Made by a program: the position numbers and the translations under genes
Part shown: piece by piece, positions 15,014 to 21,803 of the stretch
Layout: each line of letters starts with the position of its first letter
Position numbering within the stretch: position 1 is the stretch's first letter
Notes under the pieces: model-generated
Database searches by the model: none
What the model was told of the DNA's origin: nothing
The model's input: only the letters and a program-made list of their open reading frames with translations
Source: an uncultured Dialister sp.
GTDB lineage: Bacteria; Bacillota; Negativicutes; Veillonellales; Dialisteraceae
Assembly: GCA_900545365.1 (NCBI GenBank)
Contig: UQYL01000019.1
Location: 1-27,108 of the forward strand
Length of the DNA stretch: 27,108 nucleotides
Reading direction: 5' to 3'

Positions 15014-18000
15014 ATGGCGAAATACCGGCTCCGCTGCCGGCAGAACGGCGGCACGATCACGCTGATGGAAATAGATACGGAGAGCCGCGCCTGGTACATC
15101 CAGGCGGAAGACCGGGCGGCGGCGCTCCATGCGCTCTCCGGCATGGGGGCGGCGCTCATCGGTGTGGAAGAGATCCTCATTAATGGGGAGGACGTGACGG
15201 AAGCGATATTCCGCCGCGTGCCGCATGAGGGACTGACTCTGGCTTCTTCTCTTCCGGAAGAGACTCCGCTCCCTGAAGAAGAACCGCTCTGCGGAGAAGA
15301 GATCCCGCTTCCCGATGACGAACAGGAAGGCGGGTACCGTCCGCCCACGCCGGAAGACATCCTGGCGGCGTCGTGCACGGCGGAAGAGCCGGAGGAAGTT
15401 TTTGACGAAGCGCCGCGGAGCGGCGGCTTTGCCATGCCCGGCGGCCTGCCCTCCCTTCACGACGTGCTCTCCGCAGATGAGATGCGCCCGGCCGCAAAGA
15501 AGGATGAGAAAAAAGCCTTCAGCGGCATCTTCATCGGCAAGAAGCCCATCCGGGGCGAGGCGGTCCCCATCTCTTCCATTACGGAAGAAACAGACGGCGC
15601 CGTCATTCAGGGGACGCTCGTTTCTTTTGATTCCCGGGAGCTTCGGGACAATAAAAAACTGTACATCCTGAAAGTGGCGGATGATACGAACGGCATGAAC
15701 TGCAAGCGTTTTTTCGACAGCGCCGGGGAAGCGGAAGCGGCGGACAAAAATCTGAAGACCGGCATGACCGTGCGCATCCGCGGCAATGTGCGGATCGATA
15801 AATTTTCCGGCGGCCTCACCATGAACATCGTGCAGATGGAAAAAGGCGAGACCGCGGAGATCGATCATGAAGACGATGCGGAAGAAGTGCGGGTGGAGCT
15901 CCACCTGCACACGAAAATGAGCTTGGACGGCCTCATCGACGCGGAAAAAGCGGTGAAGACCGCGGCGAAGTGGGGCGCGCCGGCCATCGCCTTCACCGAC
16001 CACGGTGTCATCCAGGCCTTCCCGAAGATCCAGGACTACGCGAAGAAATACAATGTGAAGATCCTCTACGGCATGGAAGGCTACATGATCGAGAAGATCC
16101 CCGACGATATCGATACGGACCGGCAGAAGTACAGCCACATCATCATCCTCGCGAAAAATATGACGGGCCTGCGCAATCTGTACCGCCTCGTCACGTTCTC
16201 CTGCCTGAAATATTACAAGAAGCGTCCTCTTATCCCGAAACCTCTTCTGGAAGAGCTTCGCGACGGACTGATCTACGGCTCGGCCTGCGTGATGGGAGAA
16301 TTTTTCCGGGCCGTCCTCGCGGAGAAGAGCGACGAAGAACTGGTCAAGCTGGCGAAATTTTACGACTATCTGGAAGTGCAGCCCCTCGGGAATAACGAAT
16401 TCCTCATGAGCGATGATAAATTCCCGAAGATCACCGGCGTGAAAGATCTGCAGGCGCTGAACAGGAAAGTCATCGACATCGCCGACAAGGCGGGCATTCC
16501 CTGCTGCGCCACTTCGGACGCGCATTTTCTTTTCCGGGAAGACCAGATCAACCGGGATATCCTCCTCGCCAAATGGGACAAGCCGGGGCAGAAAGGCGAC
16601 CATCCGCCTGTCTTTATCCGCACGACAAAGGAAATGCTGGCGGAATTTGATTATCTCCCGCCGGAAAAGGCCTATGAGATCGTTGTGACCAATACGCGGA
16701 AGATCGCAGCCATGTGCGAAAGGCTGGAGCCGCTCGCGGAAGAATGGAAATCCTATAACCCGAAGATCTCCGGCGCCGACGAAGCGCTCGTGAAGATGTG
16801 CTATGATAACGCGAAAGCCATATACGGCGACCCGCTGCCGGAACTCGTTGAGGCGCGGCTGAAGCAGGAACTGACGCCGATCATCAAGCACGGCTACGGC
16901 GTCCTCTACTACATCGCCCACAAGCTGGTGAAGCACTCCAACGACAGAGGCTACCTGGTCGGCTCCCGGGGCTCCGTAGGCTCTTCCTTTGTCGCCACCA
17001 TGGCGGGCATCACGGAAGTGAATCCCCTCCCGCCGCACTACGTTTGCCCGAAATGCCACTGGACGCATTTCTACACGGACGGTTCCGTAGGCGGCGGTTT
17101 CGACCTGGCGGACAGACCCTGCCCGCAGTGCGGCGCGCCGCTCAATAAGAACGGCCATAATATTCCTTTTGCCGTGTTCCTCGGCTTTGACGGGGACAAG
17201 GTGCCTGATATCGATCTGAATTTTTCTTCTGGCGACGACCAGAGCGTGGCGCACAAGTACACGGAAGAGCTTTTCGGCAGAGACAATGTCTTTCGCGCCG
17301 GGACCATCTCCGGCCTTCAGGAGAAGAACGCCTATGGCGTCGCGCGTCGGTACGCGGAAGTGCGGGGCCTTTCATGCAATGATATTTATCTGGAAAAGAT
17401 CGCCGGCGGCGTGCTCGGCGTGAAGACGAATACCGGCCAGCACCCGGCGGGCATCATGGTCTGCCCCCGCGATATGGATATCCACAATTTCACGCCTCTT
17501 CAGTATTCAGCGGATAAAAAGTACGAAAAGGATGAAGACGGCAACCGCATCCCGGGTACCATCACGACCCATTTCGATTACCACTCTATTTCCGGGCGCA
17601 TGCTGAAACTGGACATACTCGGCCACGACGATCCGAAAGTCATCCGCATGCTCCAGGATATCACCGGCATCGATCCGCTCCACATTCCCTTCGACGACCA
17701 GAAAACGGTGTCCATTTTCCGCTCCACCGACGCTCTCGGCTATACACCGGATGATCTGGCGAAGATCATCGGAAACAGGGGAAATACGGTAGGTTCGCTG
17801 GGCCTTCCCGAGTACGGCACGCTTTTCGTGCGGAAGATGCTGGAAGATACGAAACCGAAGAATTTCTCCGAACTCGTCCGCATTTCAGGCTTTTCTCACG
17901 GCACGAACGTGTGGGTGGGCAATGCGCAGGACCTGATCAAAAACGGCACGGTCAAACTGGAAGAAGCCATTTCTACCCGCGACGACGTGATGAACTATCT

Positions 18001-18706
18001 CATTGAGCACGGGGTGGAGCCGCTCATTTCCTTCAAGACCATGGAAAACGTCCGCAAGGGGAAGGGGCTGGAAAAAGCCGACAAGAAGGGCAATCTGTCC
18101 CACAATGAAGACGCCATCCGCAAGGCGAAGGTGCCGGAATGGTTCATTGATTCGTGCAAGAAGATATCCTACCTCTTCCCGCGGGCGCACGCCGTGGCGT
18201 ACGTCATGATGGCTTTCCGCATCGCCTGGTTCAAGGTCTACCAGCCGCTTGCCTTCTACGCGTCGTATTTCACGATCCGTGCGGAAGGGAAGTTCAACGC
18301 TCTCGTGAATCTGAAAGGGCTGGAAGCGCAGAAAGCGGAGATCGCCCGGGCAAATACCATGGATAATGTCAGTGATGTGGACAAAAAGAACGCCGTCGTC
18401 ACGGAAGTGGCCGCGGAAATGTATCTCCGCGGCTATGAATTTCTTCCCATCGACCTCATGCGTTCCAGCGCGACGGAATTCCTCATCGTGGACGGGAAGA
18501 TACTGCCGCCGTTCAACTGCATCCCCGCCCTCGGCAATCAGGCGGCGAAGATGATCGTCCGCGCCAGGGAAGACGGCGCGTTCACTTCGAAAGAGGATCT
18601 CCAGAAGCGGGCAAAGGTGAGCCAGACCCTCATGGAGACCATGGACGGCATGGGCATTTTGAAAGGGCTGCCCGATGAAGAGCAGCTGTCGCTTTTCGGA
18701 TTTTGA
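15014..18706 (+). CDS. polC: DNA polymerase III alpha subunit, PolC type, without exonuclease insert
   Basis: A 1230-residue replicase. Order: N-terminal segment 1-65; acidic, Pro/Glu-rich linker about 70-135; OB domain about 185-285 (AVIQGTLVSFDSRELR, VRIRGNVRIDKFSGG); PHP domain from about 293 (HLHTKMSLDG, FTDHGVIQAFP, TSDAHFLF); polymerase core with VGSRGSVGSSFVATM; zinc knuckle CPKC...CPQC (about 677-709); catalytic PDIDLNFSSGDDQ (about 730-742) and LDILGHDDP (about 865-873); helix-hairpin-helix near the end. In Bacillus PolC a DEDD exonuclease of about 170 residues is inserted in the PHP domain after the GxEGY-like block. Here GMEGYMIEK continues straight into PHP sequence and no VxFDxETTG motif exists, which explains the short length (Bacillus about 1437). 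Proofreading must come from another protein, if any. ATG 15014 follows AAGGGGA. Confidence 0.95.
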   Translation: MAKYRLRCRQNGGTITLMEIDTESRAWYIQAEDRAAALHALSGMGAALIGVEEILINGEDVTEAIFRRVPHEGLTLASSLPEETPLPEEEPLCGEEIPLPDDEQEGGYRPPTPEDILAASCTAEEPEEVFDEAPRSGGFAMPGGLPSLHDVLSADEMRPAAKKDEKKAFSGIFIGKKPIRGEAVPISSITEETDGAVIQGTLVSFDSRELRDNKKLYILKVADDTNGMNCKRFFDSAGEAEAADKNLKTGMTVRIRGNVRIDKFSGGLTMNIVQMEKGETAEIDHEDDAEEVRVELHLHTKMSLDGLIDAEKAVKTAAKWGAPAIAFTDHGVIQAFPKIQDYAKKYNVKILYGMEGYMIEKIPDDIDTDRQKYSHIIILAKNMTGLRNLYRLVTFSCLKYYKKRPLIPKPLLEELRDGLIYGSACVMGEFFRAVLAEKSDEELVKLAKFYDYLEVQPLGNNEFLMSDDKFPKITGVKDLQALNRKVIDIADKAGIPCCATSDAHFLFREDQINRDILLAKWDKPGQKGDHPPVFIRTTKEMLAEFDYLPPEKAYEIVVTNTRKIAAMCERLEPLAEEWKSYNPKISGADEALVKMCYDNAKAIYGDPLPELVEARLKQELTPIIKHGYGVLYYIAHKLVKHSNDRGYLVGSRGSVGSSFVATMAGITEVNPLPPHYVCPKCHWTHFYTDGSVGGGFDLADRPCPQCGAPLNKNGHNIPFAVFLGFDGDKVPDIDLNFSSGDDQSVAHKYTEELFGRDNVFRAGTISGLQEKNAYGVARRYAEVRGLSCNDIYLEKIAGGVLGVKTNTGQHPAGIMVCPRDMDIHNFTPLQYSADKKYEKDEDGNRIPGTITTHFDYHSISGRMLKLDILGHDDPKVIRMLQDITGIDPLHIPFDDQKTVSIFRSTDALGYTPDDLAKIIGNRGNTVGSLGLPEYGTLFVRKMLEDTKPKNFSELVRISGFSHGTNVWVGNAQDLIKNGTVKLEEAISTRDDVMNYLIEHGVEPLISFKTMENVRKGKGLEKADKKGNLSHNEDAIRKAKVPEWFIDSCKKISYLFPRAHAVAYVMMAFRIAWFKVYQPLAFYASYFTIRAEGKFNALVNLKGLEAQKAEIARANTMDNVSDVDKKNAVVTEVAAEMYLRGYEFLPIDLMRSSATEFLIVDGKILPPFNCIPALGNQAAKMIVRAREDGAFTSKEDLQKRAKVSQTLMETMDGMGILKGLPDEEQLSLFGF

Positions 18707-18713
18707 CAGACAG

Positions 18714-18750
18714 AAAAAGCAGGACTCAAAGCTGAGTACCTGCTTTTTTT
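18714..18750. terminator. Bidirectional terminator between polC and queG
   Basis: A 10-bp stem AAAAAGCAGG (18714-18723) / CCTGCTTTTT (18739-18748), with an inner CTC/GAG pairing. Flanking T-run rightwards and A-run (T leftwards) serve both convergent genes. Confidence 0.85.
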
Positions 18751-18757
18751 GTGCGTC

Positions 18758-19669
18758 TTATGTTTCAGGGGAATTTTCAGTCCGCGGGCTGCCTTCCAGG
18801 ATGTCCAGGTTGCGTTCCAGTATTTTTTTGCCGCGCCATGAGAAAGCGTAGCCGCGGAAGCGCTTTTCAAAAGCCCTGTTGGAGAGGGCGGCGAGCGCTT
18901 CTTTTGTAAGGAGGGGGATACGGTCTTTCCGGATTTCCGGCAGGGGAGAAGGAGCGGCATTCCCGTTCCGCGGGCAGCAGCGCTGGCATTCGTCGCAGCC
19001 GAAGATGAGGGGCGTGCAGCGGAGGATGGCTTTTTCTTCGTCAGTGAGGGCTTCCTTTTTCTGGGTCAGGTAGGACTTGCAGCGCCATGGGTCCATAGAT
19101 GTTTCAGAAAGAGCCCGGCCCGGGCAGGCATCAATGCACCGGCGGCAGCTGCCGCAGCTGTCCTCCATGGGACGGTCGGGGGCGGCGCTGAGCGTGGTGA
19201 GAAGCGCGCCGATGGTGAAGAGAGACCCGTACCGGGGATGGATGAGGCAGTGGTTCTTGCCGAAGAAGCCGAGCCCCGCGCACCAGGCGAGCCAGCGGTC
19301 GGCAAGAGGGCTCGTGTCGGTGACGGCACGGAACCCGGCGTCGGGATATGCTTCCCGAAGGCGTCCGGCGAGGGCGTCCAGCCGGCGGCGGTTGACGGCG
19401 TGGTAGTCGCGGGGGCGGGCATAGAGCGCGATATTTCCTTTCTCTTCCTCCGCGGGGCGGTAGGGAAAGAGGACGACCGCCGCGGAGCGCGCGCCGGGGA
19501 GGAGAGCGTCCCACGAGAGGCGGTCTTCCGCGGCGGCGGGCGCAAAGGGGACGGGGCCCTCGTTTTCCAGGCGTTTCCTGAGCGCGCCGTATTCTTCCCG
19601 GCCGCAGATGCCGCACGCGTCGAGGCCGAGAGAGGCGGCGGCTTTTTTTATGTCTGTACGGATGTCCAT
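18758..19669 (-). CDS. queG: Epoxyqueuosine reductase (short form)
   Basis: A 303-residue cytoplasmic enzyme that makes queuosine from epoxyqueuosine in tRNA, using cobalamin and two 4Fe-4S clusters. The cluster motifs are Cys172-x2-Cys175-x2-Cys178-x3-Cys182 (CGSCRRCIDACPGRAL) and Cys225-x2-Cys228-x2-Cys231-Cys232-Pro. The cobalamin-binding half has VLFPYRPAEEE, ARPRDYHAVNRRRLDAL, VTDTSPLADRWLAW (Asp118 is the likely proton donor region) and GLGFFGKNHCLIHPRYGSL. It lacks the C-terminal HEAT-repeat extension of longer QueG proteins (E. coli about 380 residues), as in many Bacillota. The start ATG 19669 has GGAGG five bases upstream. No other queuosine gene is in the window. Confidence 0.92.
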   Translation of the reverse strand: MDIRTDIKKAAASLGLDACGICGREEYGALRKRLENEGPVPFAPAAAEDRLSWDALLPGARSAAVVLFPYRPAEEEKGNIALYARPRDYHAVNRRRLDALAGRLREAYPDAGFRAVTDTSPLADRWLAWCAGLGFFGKNHCLIHPRYGSLFTIGALLTTLSAAPDRPMEDSCGSCRRCIDACPGRALSETSMDPWRCKSYLTQKKEALTDEEKAILRCTPLIFGCDECQRCCPRNGNAAPSPLPEIRKDRIPLLTKEALAALSNRAFEKRFRGYAFSWRGKKILERNLDILEGSPRTENSPET

Positions 19670-19682
19670 GAGAGCCTCCGGT

Positions 19683-19710
19683 CAAAAGAAAAGCAGCAGA
19701 GATCTGCTGC
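19683..19710 (-). terminator. Intrinsic terminator between the zeta-like gene and queG
   Basis: Near-perfect palindrome GCAGCAGAGATCTGCTGC (19693-19710), followed on the minus strand by TTTTCTTTT. It separates the zeta-like gene from queG, 14 bases before the latter's start, so read-through or a hidden promoter must serve queG. Confidence 0.75.
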
Positions 19711-19718
19711 GGGATGGG

Positions 19719-20762
19719 TCACTGTTTCATTCGTTTGGCGAGGATGTCCGCCACGCTTTCCGTGGGCATGTCGTCGCTGTCGTAAAGAAGGCCTTTCGGG
19801 CTCTTGATGATGAGCCGGTCCATGAGGTTCTGCTTGATGAGGTCGTTCGTCGCGGAGAGGAAAGAAAGGCAGGCCGCGTCGTGGTATTCTTTCGTAATGA
19901 GGCGGGACAGGCCCGGCGCTTTGAGACGCTGCTGCAGGAAGAGCTGATGGATGGCTTTCCAGCTCTTTTTGCGGGGGCACGCGCGGAGCATGATGACGAC
20001 GGTATATCCCTTGCGCTTGAGAAATTCGATCATTTCCATGGTGTGCTTCACATTTTCCAGCGCGCCTTCCTGGATGATGTTGTATCGGCCTTCCGCCGCG
20101 CGGTGCAGGGTGAGCTCAGAGAGAAACTTCGCCTGGGGCAGGGTGAAATAGGCGCAGTACTGGCCGTATTTTTTGAGCAGTTTCTGATAGCGCGGGTGGA
20201 AGCCCCGGAAATTGTCGCCCATGGACTGGATGATGTCCGCGTTGTATTCTTCGATGACCACGGAAGACATGCGGGTCTTGCCGGAGCCTGGCTGTCCGGC
20301 CACGATGTAGGCGGCGGGATTCGGCAGGTCGCCGGATTTGTTGACAGCGATGGAGGGCCATACTTTTTCTTCAAAAAGAAGGCGCATTTCATCCTCGTCG
20401 AAAGCGCTTTCCTTCTCGATGAGCTTTTTGGTGAGCTTGATTCCGGTGATGGGATGGAAGACCTGATCGGAGATGTACTTGCTCTCGATGTCGAAGGCCT
20501 GACGGAGCATGGCGATCTGCTCTTCCATGGGAATGCCGTAGCCGGCGCGGAGCTCGACTTTGGCCATTTCGCGCACGGTCCTGCGCCACAGATTGTACAG
20601 CGTGGCGTCGTCGTCGGCGGAAATATCGGAGGCGTCCCGCATTCCCGCCAGCAGATTGCGGATCACGGTAAAAATTTCGGCATTGACTTCCAGCTGGATC
20701 CCCATCGGGGTGATCTCAGCGGATTCCATCAGTTCACGGACAGTTCGCTCGCCATAAGGCAT
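19719..20762 (-). CDS. Zeta-toxin-family kinase with N-terminal helical extension
   Basis: A 347-residue protein. Residues about 148-320 are a zeta-toxin/PezT-type kinase: Walker A GQPGSGKT (156-163), GDNFRGFHPRY (182-192) with the substrate-side Asp183, NIIQEGALENVKHT (228-241) and RACPRKKSW...R...KEYHD (260-295). Zeta toxins phosphorylate UDP-N-acetylglucosamine and block cell-wall synthesis. The first ~145 residues are an extra, mostly helical domain with no motif I recognise. No small epsilon/PezA-like antitoxin gene lies on either side. The extension may be a built-in inhibitor, as in monopartite zeta proteins such as E. coli EzeT, or the protein may be a non-toxic metabolic kinase. The start ATG 20762 has only a weak ribosome site. 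It has its own promoter and terminator. Confidence 0.8.
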   Translation of the reverse strand: MPYGERTVRELMESAEITPMGIQLEVNAEIFTVIRNLLAGMRDASDISADDDATLYNLWRRTVREMAKVELRAGYGIPMEEQIAMLRQAFDIESKYISDQVFHPITGIKLTKKLIEKESAFDEDEMRLLFEEKVWPSIAVNKSGDLPNPAAYIVAGQPGSGKTRMSSVVIEEYNADIIQSMGDNFRGFHPRYQKLLKKYGQYCAYFTLPQAKFLSELTLHRAAEGRYNIIQEGALENVKHTMEMIEFLKRKGYTVVIMLRACPRKKSWKAIHQLFLQQRLKAPGLSRLITKEYHDAACLSFLSATNDLIKQNLMDRLIIKSPKGLLYDSDDMPTESVADILAKRMKQ

Positions 20763-20834
20763 AGCCGGACCACTTCTCTTTCTTTTTGAAAACGGGGCTG
20801 TCAGCGCGCCCCGGCGTGTACGGTGTATAATTTC

Positions 20835-20863
20835 ATCATAGCAAAGCTCGCCCCTTTTGTCGA
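20835..20863 (-). promoter_or_regulatory. Promoter of the zeta-like gene
   Basis: Reading leftwards: TCGACA (20863-20858), exactly 17 bases, TATGAT (20840-20835). Its -35 box lies in the loop of the hairpin at 20843-20881. Confidence 0.6.
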
Positions 20864-20881
20864 TGAAAGGGCGGGCTTTTT
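20843..20881. terminator. Terminator hairpin downstream of cbiZ
   Basis: AAAGCTCGCCC-TTT pairs with AAAGGGCGGGCTTT across a 7-base loop, with one G-T pair and one bulged C. The T-run is long rightwards (TTTTT) and short leftwards (TTT), so it ends cbiZ transcripts less efficiently than it would end rightward ones. Confidence 0.55.
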
Positions 20882-20904
20882 GTCAGTTTTCCGTAAAGAG
20901 AGCC

Positions 20905-21660
20905 TCATTCCTTTGGGAGCGGGACGGCCGGCGGTGTGCGGAGGCTGTCGAACTGGTTCCAGGGGCGTTTGTAATGGGTGATGCAGTAGGCGACAGCGTC
21001 GCGCGCGGCGGAGGCGAGCAGGGAGCCGAGGAGGGAATAGGTGCCTGCGTCGGTGAGCCGCGGCGCTTCCGGATCGGTGACGAGGATGACGCCGTCCGTC
21101 GCGGTGCCCGTTGCGGGAAGACCGGTGTAGACGCTGGCGATGCCCGCGTCCTGGAGCGCCGCCGTTTTTCCTTCGGTGACGGTGATGAGGGCGCGCGCCA
21201 TGATGCCGTCCGGCAGGGAACAGTTGACGAGGATCATGAGATTGATCGTGCCCGCCGGGCAGAAACGGCCCTCCTCTTCCCGATAGAGCGGCGGGTCGCC
21301 GGCGCGGGCGGCGGTCTTTTCCATGCCCGCGGTGGCGACGGCCTCCACGATGAGCGGGCCTTCGGCTTTTACGATGTGGCTGTGCCAGGCGAGCCGCGCG
21401 GACGTGAGGAGCGCCGTGCTCTCCGAGGGATCGGCTCCGGCCTCCTCCAGGGAGAGACGGAGATATTCGGCGACGGAGCCGCCGGGGAAATCTTTTTCCG
21501 TCGCGTAAAATCCGGTGAGCTTCTGATTGACGGCCCACCGGACAGAGCGGAATCCGCCGCCCCAGATGCCGGTGGAGAGCGCCCGCCGGGGCTGTTCCCA
21601 GCGGAGGATGAGCGCCGTGTCGGAAGCGGAGAATGTGCCTCCCGTTGCAAGTGTGGTCAT
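20905..21660 (-). CDS. cbiZ: Adenosylcobinamide amidohydrolase
   Basis: A 251-residue cytoplasmic CbiZ-family enzyme, which cleaves the aminopropanol arm of (adenosyl)cobinamide or pseudocobalamin-type corrinoids to give adenosylcobyric acid, so that corrinoids taken from outside can be remodelled. The family pattern is clear: STGIWGGGFRSVRWAVNQ near the start, LLTSARLAWHS, EAVATAGM, CPAGTINLMILVNCSLPD, ITVTEGKTAALQDAGI, ATGTATDGVILV and a C-terminal helix with YSLLGSLLASAARDAV. The start ATG 21660 has AAAGGA six bases upstream. No cobalamin riboswitch (no B12 box) is seen upstream. QueG, a cobalamin enzyme, lies one gene away. Confidence 0.87.
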   Translation of the reverse strand: MTTLATGGTFSASDTALILRWEQPRRALSTGIWGGGFRSVRWAVNQKLTGFYATEKDFPGGSVAEYLRLSLEEAGADPSESTALLTSARLAWHSHIVKAEGPLIVEAVATAGMEKTAARAGDPPLYREEEGRFCPAGTINLMILVNCSLPDGIMARALITVTEGKTAALQDAGIASVYTGLPATGTATDGVILVTDPEAPRLTDAGTYSLLGSLLASAARDAVAYCITHYKRPWNQFDSLRTPPAVPLPKE

Positions 21661-21686
21661 GGATCGTCCTTTCTGCGCGATCGGTG

Positions 21687-21703
21687 CGGCGCCGCCGGCG
21701 CCG
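21687..21703. other. GC hairpin in the divergent cbiZ upstream region
   Basis: A perfect 7-bp stem CGGCGCC (21687-21693), loop GCC, GGCGCCG (21697-21703), followed rightwards by TTTTCTT. On the minus strand it lies in the cbiZ leader, about 27 bases before the start codon. It looks like a terminator facing right, but no rightward gene ends here. Confidence 0.4.
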
Positions 21704-21708
21704 TTTTC

Positions 21709-21737
21709 TTGAAGGTTTATAGCGAGTATGATAATAT
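21709..21737 (+). promoter_or_regulatory. Promoter of the membrane-anchored unknown gene
   Basis: TTGAAG (21709-21714), 17 bases, TAATAT (21732-21737). A weaker leftward promoter for cbiZ (TATAAA at 21721-21716 with a poor -35) overlaps it. Confidence 0.5.
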
Positions 21738-21803
21738 GAAGTCGATTTTTGATCGCAGCTTTTTTTATTTTAAACCTTAGATTCTCTGAAAGGAAGGAAT
21801 GGC

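Noticed and set aside
14819..17254. 811-codon open frame antisense to vanW and polC
   Set aside because: It mirrors strongly conserved polC codons, has Arg/His-rich composition with no domain, and is a by-product of GC-rich codon use.
20763..20904. Small antitoxin gene beside the zeta-like kinase
   Set aside because: The space holds a promoter and a terminator hairpin; no open frame with a ribosome site fits an epsilon-like protein.
21661..21720. Cobalamin riboswitch before cbiZ
   Set aside because: The leader is too short and no B12-box-like sequence is present; only a simple hairpin is seen.
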